NCBI GenBank assembly: GCA_030684555.1
Contig: JAUXVN010000086.1
Location: forward strand, 1-41,865
DNA: 41,865 bases
Direction of reading: 5' to 3'
DNA from: Ignavibacteria bacterium
GTDB taxonomy: Bacteria; Bacteroidota; Ignavibacteria; Ignavibacteriales; Ignavibacteriaceae
Shown: piece after piece, positions 8,405-16,450 of the stretch
How the letters are laid out: the number at the start of each line of letters is the position of its first letter
How positions within the stretch are numbered: position 1 is the stretch's first letter
Notes under the pieces: generated by a model
Seen by the model: the letters and a program-made list of their open reading frames with translations, nothing else
What the model was told of the DNA's origin: nothing
Databases searched by the model: none
Made by a program: the position numbers and the translations under genes

Positions 8405-8812
8405 ATGAAAGCAAAATCAATCTTCGTTAATCTTCCAGTAAAAGATCTTTCTGTATCAAGTGAGTTTTGGACAAAATTAGGATTCACATTCAATGAGCAG
8501 TTTAGTGATAATAAAGCACTCTGTCTTATTTTGAATGACGGTCTCATTTATTCCATGCTTATCACACACGAATTTTTTCAATCGTTTACTAACCGACCAA
8601 TTGCCGAAAACAATACAACACAAGTTTTAATCGCTATTGAAGTTGAGAGTAAAGAAAAAGTTGATGAAATAATAAAGCTTGCTTTGGAAAATGGTGGCAG
8701 CCGCTATGGCGAATCAGCCGATCATGAGTGGATGTATTACGACCGATTCGCTGATCCGGACGGACACCAGTGGGAAATAATGTATATGGACGAGACGCAA
8801 ATCCCACAATAA
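8405..8812 (+). CDS. VOC superfamily (glyoxalase/bleomycin-resistance fold) protein
   Basis: This 135-residue protein has the two beta-alpha-beta-beta-beta modules of the VOC fold: FVNLPVKDLSVSSEFWTKLGF at the N-terminus and a second half ending DRFADPDGHQWEIMYMD. The latter is the classical metal/substrate-binding end of glyoxalase-like enzymes. In the family, relatives act as lactoylglutathione lyases, dioxygenases or antibiotic-binding proteins; nothing here decides among them. The ribosome-binding site AAAGGAA precedes the ATG. An SRPBCC-like gene remnant follows directly. Confidence 0.9.
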   Translation: MKAKSIFVNLPVKDLSVSSEFWTKLGFTFNEQFSDNKALCLILNDGLIYSMLITHEFFQSFTNRPIAENNTTQVLIAIEVESKEKVDEIIKLALENGGSRYGESADHEWMYYDRFADPDGHQWEIMYMDETQIPQ

Positions 8813-8966
8813 TAAGGAATATATATTTATTAATCACAATGTTAACACTAAGATTATAGAAACATCTGAAACCGAAAATACTTTTTCTATCGAGATGCAG
8901 CAAGCCGGTTGGTTGACAATTATAAATAACTTTGGGAGATATGTTGAAAGTAACCAAAATTTATGA
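8781..8966 (+). pseudogene. Remnant resembling the 3' end of an SRPBCC/AHSA1-type gene
   Basis: An open frame without a usable ATG, GTG or TTG start runs to a TGA at 8964-8966. It encodes a tail with IETSETENTFSIEMQQAGW and then NNFGRYVESNQNL. A tryptophan-containing last helix ending FGRYVE is what the C-terminus of SRPBCC/AHSA1-type START-fold proteins looks like, so I read this as a 5'-truncated gene. Its stop overlaps the ATG of the CYTH gene in an ATGA, as if the two had once been translationally coupled. Family assignment rests on one short segment and is weak. Confidence 0.35.
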
Positions 8967-9493
8967 ACATTAAGAATTATGAATTTAAAGCACGGGTAAC
9001 TGATTTAGAAAAGTATGAATCTAAATTATTAACCCTAAATCCACAATTTCACGGAATAGACAATCAAACGGATACTTACTTCAATGTTCCAAACGGAAGA
9101 TTGAAATTGCGTGAGGGAAACATTGAAAACTCATTAATTAATTATGATAGAGAAAACATAACCGATTCAAAATTATCAAACATAATTCTTTTTAAACATG
9201 AACCGGACAACGCACTTAAGAAAATATTGGAAATTCAATTTGGTATAAAAGTGGTCGTTAACAAAAAACGAAAGATATATTTCATCGATAATGTAAAATT
9301 CCATTTTGACATTGTTGAAACCCTTGGCACCTTCATCGAAGTTGAGGTTATCGATAACAATAACAACTTTACGGTTGAACAGCTCAAAGAACAATGTGAT
9401 AATTATTTCAATTTTTTTGAGTTAAATAAAACTGATCTGATAGATAAATCTTACAGTGACATGATTGTAGAAAAAACAGATTACAAAATGTAG
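8963..9493 (+). CDS. CYTH domain protein (adenylate cyclase class IV/thiamine triphosphatase-like)
   Basis: This 176-residue protein has the CYTH tunnel-fold signatures: NYEFKARVTDLEKYES at the N-terminus (one glutamate of the usual ExExK is replaced), DTYFNVPNGRLKLREG, alternating charged strands, and FIEVEVIDNNNNF with paired glutamates for metal. A closing helical part contains DKSYSDM. CYTH enzymes act on triphosphate substrates: class IV adenylate cyclases, thiamine triphosphatases and tripolyphosphatases. The pattern NxEFKARV followed by DTYF is closest to the cyclase/CyaB-like branch, but a phosphatase is equally possible. Its start overlaps the TGA of an upstream gene remnant. Confidence 0.85.
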   Translation: MNIKNYEFKARVTDLEKYESKLLTLNPQFHGIDNQTDTYFNVPNGRLKLREGNIENSLINYDRENITDSKLSNIILFKHEPDNALKKILEIQFGIKVVVNKKRKIYFIDNVKFHFDIVETLGTFIEVEVIDNNNNFTVEQLKEQCDNYFNFFELNKTDLIDKSYSDMIVEKTDYKM

Positions 9494-9527
9494 AATTAAG
9501 TTAATCAATAATTAGAGGGATAATATA

Positions 9528-9644
9528 TTGGCAAAAAAAGGGAATGTGCTAATAAATTCAATTACAGGAGACTCTTACGAGTTTATCGAAAAGATTCGTC
9601 TCGTGGTTATTTCAAAGATATTTTTTTTACTAATCGTTGTGTGA
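9528..9644 (+). pseudogene. Cupin gene fragment, frameshifted after the N-terminus
   Basis: A TTG at 9528, behind GAGGGA, opens a 38-codon frame starting LAKKGNVLINSITGDSYEFIE. That is the usual opening of a small cupin family (GxVLxNPVTGDxxEFxET). After EFIE the frame turns into hydrophobic, unrelated residues and stops. Moving to the next frame restores plausible sequence (KDSSRGYFKD) for about ten codons before AT-rich nonsense, so I infer a frameshift followed by loss of the cupin barrel. The metal-binding region is absent, so this cannot be a working cupin. Confidence 0.4.
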
Positions 9645-10168
9645 ATTACCAATTTTTTATATTTTAACGACACTTCTTAGGGCAAGGGCAAACAAACTTA
9701 ATTAATAATCAGAATATATTATTCAGCATTGGGGGTTAAATAAAAAATTAACAAACTCAATGGATATTATGTCCTACAAAAATTACCCGGTAACAGAACC
9801 GGAGAACCATCGTAATAAACACCTTCGGAGCTATCTGAAAAATGAGGCTTTTCTGTTTTCCACAAAACTCACTTCCGCAAATACAAGCACAGATTATATT
9901 ATCCACTTCATTAATGTTTGGTTTCATAATGCATTTTCAAAACAAAACTATAAACAACTATTTATCAACAACTTAGAGGGAGAGAGAAGATATGGTTAGT
10001 AAAATCATCGGTTTACATTTTCTTTGGTGTGAATCGGGATAAAATTTAACTATTAAATAAAAGCACATATAGTTACTTATTGAGATCGGGAAGAGCAGTT
10101 ATAAGTAATATTCAATAATTTATTAGGAAGGGGAAGAACAAAAATTTTTCATCTATAAGGAATTAACT
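9645..10168. other. Gene-poor stretch between cupin remnant and cytochrome gene
   Basis: The only open frame of note (9760-9999, 79 codons) resembles no family I know. It has a skewed composition, and its last codons read through what looks like a ribosome-binding site (GAGGGAGAGAG) before a 16-codon frame starting at about 9994. I therefore see decayed sequence rather than a gene. An imperfect-looking stem with exact 8-bp arms TTACTTAT (10073-10080) and ATAAGTAA (10101-10108) lies 60-95 bases before the cytochrome start and might be part of its leader. Confidence 0.45.
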
Positions 10169-11164
10169 ATGAAAAAAGGAATTAAAATTCTGAAATGGTC
10201 AGGGATTGTTCTCTTCTCGGTAATAGTTCTATTATTCTTATTTGTTCAACTAACATGGGATAATAAATTTGATGCACCCTATCCCGAAATTAAAGCAAGT
10301 ACTGATTCTGCAGTAATTGCCCGGGGAAAATATCTTGTTTTCGGACCCTCCCATTGCGCAACCTGCCACGTTCCGATGGATAAAATTATGGAAGTTGAAA
10401 ACGGTCTTGAAATGCCGTTAAGTGGTGGTTGGGAATTGAGCATCAGCGGATTTGGTAACTTTCACGCACCCAATATTACACCCGATATAGAAACGGGGAT
10501 TGGTAAACAGACAGATGGTGAAATTGCAAGGACACTTCGACATGGTGTTGGAAATGACGGCCGTTTAATTTTTCCTTTTATGCCTTATCAAGAAATGAGT
10601 GATGAAGATATGACGGCAATAATCTCATTCCTCAGAACACAAGATCCTATTAAACACGAATTAAAAAAAACAGAGTACGAATTTATGGCAAAAGCACTTA
10701 TCGCCTTCGGTTTATTCAAACCCGAGGGACCGAAAAACACTCCATTAAAATCGATTAAGAAAGATTCAACAGCAGAGTATGGAAAATATTTAGCTTATAA
10801 TGTTGCCAACTGCAGAGGATGTCATACTCAAATGGATCTTAATACCGGTGAATACATCGGAGAAGATTTTGCCGGAAATAACTTATTTGAACCTGATGCT
10901 TTTTCGGCTGGATATGCATTTGTTTCACCGAATTTAACTCCGGATAAAGCAACAGGAGTAATGACAAATTGGAGTGAAGAGTTTTTTATAACTCGATTCA
11001 AAGCAGGCCGTGTACATAAAGGGACTCCAATGCCCTGGGGAGCTTTTTCACGAATTGATGAAACTGATTTAAAAGCTATTTATCGATATTTAAATTCACT
11101 TGAACCGGTGAATAATATGGTTTCTAAAACTGTTTATTTGCCCGGCGAGTATTTACCTGAATAA
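10169..11164 (+). CDS. Membrane-anchored di-haem cytochrome c
   Basis: This 331-residue protein has one N-terminal membrane segment (about residues 12-28, GIVLFSVIVLLFLFVQL) and two cytochrome c domains facing the periplasm. The haem-attachment motifs are CATCH (Cys63, Cys66, His67) and CRGCH (Cys215, Cys218, His219). Likely axial methionines are in FPFMPYQEMSDED after the first and GTPMPWGAFS after the second. The arrangement resembles the cytochrome subunits of periplasmic alcohol/aldehyde or gluconate dehydrogenases, but no dehydrogenase gene is adjacent, so the electron donor is unknown. The start has AAGGAA seven bases upstream. It sits inside a run of small accessory genes. Confidence 0.93.
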   Translation: MKKGIKILKWSGIVLFSVIVLLFLFVQLTWDNKFDAPYPEIKASTDSAVIARGKYLVFGPSHCATCHVPMDKIMEVENGLEMPLSGGWELSISGFGNFHAPNITPDIETGIGKQTDGEIARTLRHGVGNDGRLIFPFMPYQEMSDEDMTAIISFLRTQDPIKHELKKTEYEFMAKALIAFGLFKPEGPKNTPLKSIKKDSTAEYGKYLAYNVANCRGCHTQMDLNTGEYIGEDFAGNNLFEPDAFSAGYAFVSPNLTPDKATGVMTNWSEEFFITRFKAGRVHKGTPMPWGAFSRIDETDLKAIYRYLNSLEPVNNMVSKTVYLPGEYLPE

Positions 11165-11167
11165 TGA

Positions 11168-11187
11168 TTCGTTTTTCGGAAAACGAA
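11168..11187 (+). terminator. Hairpin just after the cytochrome gene
   Basis: TTCGTTTT (11168-11175) and AAAACGAA (11180-11187) form an exact 8-bp stem around TCGG, three bases after the cytochrome stop codon. The position suits transcript termination or 3'-end protection, but no T-run follows, so a terminator function is only possible. Confidence 0.4.
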
Positions 11188-11268
11188 AATGTTTAGAAAA
11201 ACAAATTGGGTTATATTAAAATTTGAGAATCAATTAAAATAATCGAATACAAAAGGAGAACAATAGTT

Positions 11269-11709
11269 ATGACAACAGTGAATGTTTATCTAACCTTTAA
11301 GGATAATTGTATGGAAGTATTTGAATTCTACAAGTCAGTTTTTGGCGGGGAGTTTACCTATGTTGGAAAATTCGGTGATATGCCTTCACAAGAAGGTATC
11401 CCCCCTGTTCCCGAAAGTGAAAAGGATAAAATAATGCATATCAGTCTTCCCATTAGTAATGAAACTATGTTAATGGGAAGTGACAGTTCAGATGCATTCG
11501 GACATGTTACTTTAATGGGAAATAATTTTGCTGTTTCAATAAACACAGATAGTAAAGAAGAAGCCGACAGATTGTTCCATGGATTATCTGACGGTGGAAA
11601 AGTTACTATGCCGATGAATCAAACTTTTTGGGGCGCATATTTTGGTATGTTTACTGATAAGTTCAATATTAATTGGATGATTAGTGTCGAGTCGAACGAA
11701 CAGAATTAA
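11269..11709 (+). CDS. PhnB-like VOC family protein
   Basis: This 146-residue protein belongs to the PhnB/'3-demethylubiquinone methyltransferase-like' branch of the VOC fold. It has VNVYLTFKDNCMEVFEFYKSVFGGEF at the N-terminus, IMHISLPISNETMLMGSD in the middle, and a closing half with MPMNQTFWGAYFGMFTDKFNINWMIS. The last is the conserved WGxxxGxxxDxFGxxWMI end of that branch. Members are widespread and mostly of unknown function. The gene has its own strong ribosome-binding site (AAAGGAGAA), is 104 bp from the cytochrome gene and is followed by a long imperfect inverted repeat. Confidence 0.92.
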   Translation: MTTVNVYLTFKDNCMEVFEFYKSVFGGEFTYVGKFGDMPSQEGIPPVPESEKDKIMHISLPISNETMLMGSDSSDAFGHVTLMGNNFAVSINTDSKEEADRLFHGLSDGGKVTMPMNQTFWGAYFGMFTDKFNINWMISVESNEQN

Positions 11710-11718
11710 TATTAATTT

Positions 11719-11793
11719 GGTTTAAAGCGGGTGGGTTTGTGGTCGGCGGAATCATTTTAAAAACGGTTTCGAACAAACTTAACCCGTAAAACC
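11719..11793. repeat. Long imperfect inverted repeat
   Basis: The left arm (11719-11740) and right arm (11773-11793) pair in three blocks: GGTTT with AAACC, CGGGT with ACCCG, and GTTTGT with ACAAAC. The blocks are separated by unpaired bases (4 against 2, then 2 against 3) with a 32-base loop between the arms. It lies between two small unrelated genes. The broken stem recalls integron attC sites in shape, but the outer ends do not give the required RYYYAAC...GTTRRRY polarity, so it is listed only as a repeat. Confidence 0.5.
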
Positions 11794-11877
11794 TAAAACA
11801 TAATTTAATTATTAAAAGTATTCGTTATTTTTTGGATGAGAAATATTTAACCAATAAAAATTACTAAGCGTTAATTT

Positions 11878-12435
11878 ATGAAACCGATATTTTTTGAAGA
11901 ACCGAAAGACTTTCGAAATTGGTTAGAAAAGAATCACAAAAAAGAGAGTGAACTTATTGTCGGATTTTATAAAGTTAATTCAGGAAAGAAAAGCGTCACC
12001 TGGTCACAATCGGTTGATGAAGCACTATGTTTCGGGTGGATTGACGGTGTCCGCAGATCAATCGATTTTGAGAGTTATTGTATCAGGTTCACTCCGCGGA
12101 AACCAAAAAGTAATTGGAGTGAAGTAAACATAAAAAAAGTTGAAGTGCTGATTAGTAAAGGACTAATGAAGTCAACCGGACTTAATCTTTATCGTAATAG
12201 AAAAATTGATAACTCCGGACTTTATAGCTATGAAAATAAACCGGCGAAACTTCCCGGTTCTTTTGAAGTAATATTTAAAGAAAATAACACTGCTTGGGAA
12301 TTTTTCTCAAGTCAAACTCCCTCATACAAAAAGACAATTTATTATTGGATATTAAGTGCTAAACAAGAAAAGACACAGCTTACCAGACTAAATAAAGTGA
12401 TACAGTTTAGCGCTGAGAATAGAAGGGTTCTGTAG
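11878..12435 (+). CDS. YdeI/OmpD-associated family protein
   Basis: This 185-residue cytoplasmic protein has the YdeI family opening FEEPKDFRNWLEKNHKKESELIVGFYKV. It continues with the hallmark VTWSQSVDEALCFGWIDGVRRSID, then RFTPRKPKSNWSEVN and a helical C-terminal half in which WILSAKQEKTQLTRLNKVI is the typical close. The family is annotated in places as bacteriocin-protection or OmpD-associated, but its chemistry is not established. No strong ribosome-binding site precedes the ATG at the end of an AT-rich 168-bp gap. It is typical of small, mobile accessory genes of soil and sediment bacteria. Confidence 0.88.
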   Translation: MKPIFFEEPKDFRNWLEKNHKKESELIVGFYKVNSGKKSVTWSQSVDEALCFGWIDGVRRSIDFESYCIRFTPRKPKSNWSEVNIKKVEVLISKGLMKSTGLNLYRNRKIDNSGLYSYENKPAKLPGSFEVIFKENNTAWEFFSSQTPSYKKTIYYWILSAKQEKTQLTRLNKVIQFSAENRRVL

Positions 12436-12484
12436 ACTGATAGGGCGTAGTTAATAAATTGAAAAAATATAATTCCATTTACTT

Positions 12485-13045
12485 ATGAAAAAAGAAACTC
12501 CCATGCAAAAAATTATTATAACAGTCATCTTTACAATTCTAATTACAAGTTGCAGTACATCAACATTTAAGGAGAGTAACATGAACAACCAAAACGAAAA
12601 GACAAATAGAAGCAATGAAGCAGTTGATTCAATTCCAAAAGTAACAGGAATTGGAGGCGTTTTCTTTTTTTCTGATAATCCGAAAGAGACCAGAGAATGG
12701 TATGCAGAAAATTTGGGTCTTGAAATAAATGAATGGGGTTCAAGTTTTGAATTTAGAAATGCGAATAGACCCGATGAAATTAATTATCTTCAATGGAGTC
12801 CTTTCAAAAAAGGGAGCGAGTATTTTGCTCCTTCAAAAAAAGAATTTATGATTAATTATAGAGTACAGCATATTGAGAAACTTGTTGATAAACTTCGTGC
12901 AAATGGAGTTACTATAGTTGATTCTATTGAAACTTATGATTACGGAAAATTCGTTCACATAATGGATTCCGAGGGAAACAAATTGGAACTTTGGGAACCA
13001 ATTGATAGTGTGTTTACACAAATGGGAGGCAAAACAACTAAATAA
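12485..13045 (+). CDS. VOC-fold protein, probably a lipoprotein
   Basis: The full frame has 186 residues. Residues 7-23 (MQKIIITVIFTILITSC) form a signal peptide with the lipobox ITSC, so the longest product is a predicted lipoprotein. From about residue 56 a VOC domain follows: GGVFFFSDNPKETREWYAENLGLEI, then FEFRNANRPDEINYLQWSPF, and the end FVHIMDSEGNKLELWEPID with the metal-site glutamate. Upstream of Met1 there is no clear ribosome-binding site. Right before Met33 (ATG at 12581) stands TTTAAGGAGAGTAAC, a strong one. The gene may therefore also, or only, make a 154-residue cytoplasmic form. Export of a VOC protein is uncommon. Confidence 0.85.
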   Translation: MKKETPMQKIIITVIFTILITSCSTSTFKESNMNNQNEKTNRSNEAVDSIPKVTGIGGVFFFSDNPKETREWYAENLGLEINEWGSSFEFRNANRPDEINYLQWSPFKKGSEYFAPSKKEFMINYRVQHIEKLVDKLRANGVTIVDSIETYDYGKFVHIMDSEGNKLELWEPIDSVFTQMGGKTTK

Positions 13046-13143
13046 CTTCTCACGTTACACAAGCACTTCAATTATTAACCGCGCCATTTATAGCGGAGTT
13101 ATTGAGCAACTGACTTTACATACTGTTACCAAAATAATAATGT

Positions 13144-13167
13144 AGGGAACGGTCGAGACCGTTCCCT
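13144..13167. terminator. Strong palindrome between convergent genes
   Basis: AGGGAACGGTC (13144-13154) and GACCGTTCCCT (13157-13167) form a perfect 11-bp GC-rich stem around GA. A T-rich tract (TGCTTTCTTTTT) follows on the plus strand. It lies between the convergent VOC (13045) and TlpA-like (13199) genes, so termination is its likely role. With a two-base nominal loop, it opens to a four-base loop in RNA. Confidence 0.7.
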
Positions 13168-13198
13168 TGCTTTCTTTTTAAGGCAAGCCCTTTACCGT

Positions 13199-15079
13199 TT
13201 ATTTAATCATCTCTATCATCATTGTTAATTCCTCAACCATCTTTTCCGTGTTACCACCAAAGCCAACACTTTTAAAACGGATATTTCCTTCTTTATCAAT
13301 TACAAATTTTGTCGGAATTCCTTCTACTTTAAATTTTGCAACAACTTCGTTTTGCTCATCCATTAACACGTTAAAAGTATAATTATTTTTTTCGATAAAC
13401 TGAGTTGCGTTAGTTTTTTTCTCGGTCACATTTTCCCAAGTGTTTACAAATAAAAATTGAACTGCTTCATCATCTTTAAATTTGTTGACTGCTTTTTGCA
13501 TTCCCGGAAATGATACCAAACATGGACCGCACCAGGTTGCCCAAAAATCAACAATTACTGTTTTCCCTTTTAATGATGCAAGATTAATTTCTGCACCATT
13601 TAAATTCATAAGTGTAAAATCAGGAGCAGGTAATGATATTAATTCTTTTTGCAGTGACGTTCTAATTTTGGTTTTGAATGGCTCCTCAAGTTTATTAAGA
13701 TAGACAAGAAAATCTTTTTCATCCCCATTCTTTTTAACGAATTCTTCTTTAAGAATTTCTTTAATCTCATCATTTGCATTACCTGATTTCACAAAGTTTT
13801 CCGCAACATTAAAAACTTCACCATGTTTCAATTGCTTGAGTGTTTTCAGAAATTTTGAATTAATCTCTACCATTTTTCCGTCAGATAATTCAACTGCATT
13901 ACCAAGAAAGCTCAGTGCGTCTTTCTCGTTTTCCTCATTAATTAGTAGAGTGGTATAAGTGTCGTATGCGGTTGCGAGATTATTTTTTCGAACTTTTTTC
14001 CATTCTTTGTTTGTTTGATATTTGGGTTTTGCTTCTTTTGGAATCTCTAGTTCTGCCTCAGCAATTTCAATAGCCGACAACGCAAATTTTTTGGCAACAT
14101 CAACTTTGGTTTTGTCTGTTGAAAATTTTATTGCGTTACGGTTGTAAAAGCTCCATTTCTCTGCTTTCGGGTATTCTTTGAAGAATGTTTGCAGTTTATC
14201 TAATCCTTTAGCGAGATTAATTTCACTCATTATATTATACATTCTTCCGAGCATCTTGCTTTCCGGAAAATCATTATAAAAAGACTTAAATAATTCCTCT
14301 TTTTTAAGGGTGTCTTTTTCAGAATTAAAAGCGGAAGCTCTGATTGTCTGTGCGTGTTCACTTTTTGGGAATTTCTCAATTAAACGCTGACTGAATAATT
14401 TTGCTTCATCAGTTTTTCGGAATCGTGAATACCAACTCTGAAGAATTGTTAATTCTTCTTGCGTCAAGTTTTCTTTCTTTCCGATAACATCTAATTCTGC
14501 AAGAGCAATTTCCTTTGCTTTATCCTTATCGATGGCTAATAATGTGCTGATATAGCCACCAAAATAGAGGGATTTAGATTTTGGGAAAATTTCAAATTCT
14601 TTCTCAAAATATTTTAAAGCGGTTTCAGGCTCACGTTTCATTCCGGTAAAATATTCACCCCAATCTGAAATAGCTTCCGCAAGTCCGGCATATGCTCCGG
14701 TTGCCGGATTTTTATTCTCATCAAAAAGAAGGGAGTAATAACCGTTTCCTTCATTATTATCAATTAATTCATCGCCATCAAAAAATTTAAATACAACTCC
14801 GGAAATGTCATTTTCGAGTTTAAATTTTCCGGTTAGTTTATCTCCTGATGTTTTCAGAATTATTTCATTAGCTCTTAAAATTTCTTTTCCATAGGAATAG
14901 ATCACTGCTTCAATTTTATCAACGCTTTGAAGCGGGGTACCGGATTTATCATAAATAATTTCAATCGTTTCTCCTTTTTGCGGATGTTCAGGTTTTATAA
15001 TTAATTTCCCTTCATCCATAGCTGAACAGGTAATTGTTAAAAGTATAAAAAGGGAAAAGAGATTTTCAATTGTATCCAT
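13199..15079 (-). CDS. TlpA-type thioredoxin-fold protein with long helical N-terminal region
   Basis: This 626-residue exported protein has a hydrophobic N-terminus (NLFSLFILLTITCSAMDEG); the ITC could be a lipobox. Residues about 25-130 are beta-rich. A long helical region follows (about 140-470) with tetratricopeptide-like spacing (YFEKEFEIFPKSKSLYFGGYIST and similar). Residues about 485-626 are a TlpA/AhpC-TSA-like thioredoxin domain. The redox motif is WATWCGPC with Cys517 and Cys520, and the cis-proline is in EGIPTKFVID. Relatives reduce disulfides in periplasmic proteins or support cytochrome c maturation. The target here is unknown, and the helical region may hold the client. It is divergent from the glycosyltransferase at 15304. 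Confidence 0.9.
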   Translation of the reverse strand: MDTIENLFSLFILLTITCSAMDEGKLIIKPEHPQKGETIEIIYDKSGTPLQSVDKIEAVIYSYGKEILRANEIILKTSGDKLTGKFKLENDISGVVFKFFDGDELIDNNEGNGYYSLLFDENKNPATGAYAGLAEAISDWGEYFTGMKREPETALKYFEKEFEIFPKSKSLYFGGYISTLLAIDKDKAKEIALAELDVIGKKENLTQEELTILQSWYSRFRKTDEAKLFSQRLIEKFPKSEHAQTIRASAFNSEKDTLKKEELFKSFYNDFPESKMLGRMYNIMSEINLAKGLDKLQTFFKEYPKAEKWSFYNRNAIKFSTDKTKVDVAKKFALSAIEIAEAELEIPKEAKPKYQTNKEWKKVRKNNLATAYDTYTTLLINEENEKDALSFLGNAVELSDGKMVEINSKFLKTLKQLKHGEVFNVAENFVKSGNANDEIKEILKEEFVKKNGDEKDFLVYLNKLEEPFKTKIRTSLQKELISLPAPDFTLMNLNGAEINLASLKGKTVIVDFWATWCGPCLVSFPGMQKAVNKFKDDEAVQFLFVNTWENVTEKKTNATQFIEKNNYTFNVLMDEQNEVVAKFKVEGIPTKFVIDKEGNIRFKSVGFGGNTEKMVEELTMMIEMIK

Positions 15080-15303
15080 GATTTTCTCCGAATAATATTT
15101 TCTAAATCAAGATTTATTTTTATAATGTCAAAATAGGAAAGAATTTGGAAATATTATTTCCTTAGTGCTATAGAGATTTACTATTGTTTTACTTTGCGGA
15201 GAAACCACACAAACTAAAATGAAAATCTTCTTAAGGGGATTAATCTAAAAATAAGATTCTTCTTAATTATATTTACACACATTAATTAATAATTGAATTC
15301 CCT

Positions 15304-16335
15304 ATGATTAGAATCTTAATAGTTCGCCCCGATCGTGTTGGAGATGTAACAACAGTAACTCCGGTACTACGTGAAATTCGAAAAAAGTTTCCGACTGTAT
15401 TTATAGCAACTTTAACAAAACCAAATACAGCCGCAATCTTGTATAACAATCCGAATATAAATCTTGTTTTAACTGATGATCAGTCAAAAGAAAATTTTTG
15501 GAGTACGGTAAAAGAGTTACGAAAACATAAATTCACTCATGGGTTTATTTTATGGCCTAATGAACGGGCGGCTTATCTACTCTACTTTTCCGGTATAAAA
15601 GTGCGTGTAGGGGTGGGGCATAAACTGTTTCAAATGATAACTGGAATGAAAAGTGTATCGCGTAATAAATATATTCCATTGCGTCACGAAGCAGATTATT
15701 CAATGGATTTCGCCCGCAAACTTGGTGTTGTTACTGAAAATCTTCAACCCGAAATTTTCTTGACCGATAACGAAATAAAAGAAGCCGAACAATTTTATGA
15801 GGACAAAGGAATTTTACCTCATGAAAAAATATTAATCATCCATACCGGCTCATTAAACTCAGCACCAAATTGGAGTGAGTTGAAATACCTTACATTTATA
15901 AAGGATATTCTAAACGATAATAATTTCAATCATCTCAAAATATTTCTTACAGCACGGGAAATGAGCAAGGAATTTATTAACGATGCTACAGCACTTTCAA
16001 CCCGTGTTATCAACATTGTTGAGGAGACTGAGGATTTACGTACACTCATAAAAGTAATATATAAAACCGGGTCTTTGTTAAGTTCATCAACGGGACCGCT
16101 TCATATTGCCTCCGCACTTAATGTAAATTGTATCGGATTATATTGCTGTGAACCAATGCGATGTGTGAAAAGGTGGGGAGCAATATCTCCAAAAGCGGTT
16201 AACCTTGAAGTATCGGCAGAATATTGTTCACAAAATTGTCCGGCAGATCAAAGCCAATGTGCATTTGAAAATGGAATTTCGATTGAGTTGGTTAAAGAAG
16301 TTTTGTTAAGACAAATAACGTTGTTAACAATTTAA
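15304..16335 (+). CDS. Glycosyltransferase family 9 (heptosyltransferase-like)
   Basis: This 343-residue protein shows the GT9/ADP-heptose:LPS heptosyltransferase pattern. The N-terminal RPDRVGDVTTVTPVLREIRKKFP is the acceptor-domain loop. The second half has IIHTGSLNSAPNWSELKYLTF and SSSTGPLHIASALNVNCIGLY, the nucleotide-sugar binding end. It probably adds a heptose or related sugar to the lipopolysaccharide core at the inner face of the inner membrane. The sugar and position cannot be told from sequence. The cysteine-rich end (CSQNCPADQSQCAFENGIS) is of the kind seen in this family. It is divergent from the TlpA-like gene and stands alone. Confidence 0.93.
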   Translation: MIRILIVRPDRVGDVTTVTPVLREIRKKFPTVFIATLTKPNTAAILYNNPNINLVLTDDQSKENFWSTVKELRKHKFTHGFILWPNERAAYLLYFSGIKVRVGVGHKLFQMITGMKSVSRNKYIPLRHEADYSMDFARKLGVVTENLQPEIFLTDNEIKEAEQFYEDKGILPHEKILIIHTGSLNSAPNWSELKYLTFIKDILNDNNFNHLKIFLTAREMSKEFINDATALSTRVINIVEETEDLRTLIKVIYKTGSLLSSSTGPLHIASALNVNCIGLYCCEPMRCVKRWGAISPKAVNLEVSAEYCSQNCPADQSQCAFENGISIELVKEVLLRQITLLTI

Positions 16336-16337
16336 GC

Positions 16338-16430
16338 ATGAGGATTAGAAAAGATTTTGAAAACATCATCAATCACCTTGATAAATCAGATGATGAAAAC
16401 GAGAGGCAAGTTGCAAAAGAGATGCGTTAG
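16338..16430 (+). CDS. Possible 30-residue peptide downstream of the glycosyltransferase
   Basis: An ATG two bases after the glycosyltransferase stop opens a 30-codon frame (MRIRKDFENIINHLDKSDDE then NERQVAKEMR). It is charged and predicted helical. Close spacing suggests translational re-initiation, but there is no separate ribosome-binding site and nothing to compare with, so it may be chance. Confidence 0.25.
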   Translation: MRIRKDFENIINHLDKSDDENERQVAKEMR

Positions 16431-16450
16431 CAGAGTGAAGGGGATTAATT

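Noticed and set aside
9760-9999. Open frame of 79 codons upstream of the cytochrome gene
   Set aside because: No family resemblance, skewed composition, and its end runs through a probable ribosome-binding site; described as gene-poor sequence instead.
10083-10096. AGATCGGGAAGAGC, resembling a sequencing adapter
   Set aside because: It has one extra G compared with the common adapter AGATCGGAAGAGC and the flanks do not continue as adapter, so it is most likely a chance likeness and not contamination.
11719-11793. Integron attC site
   Set aside because: The stem shape fits, but the outer ends run GGTTT...AAACC and do not give RYYYAAC at the 5' end and GTTRRRY at the 3' end; no integrase gene is present.
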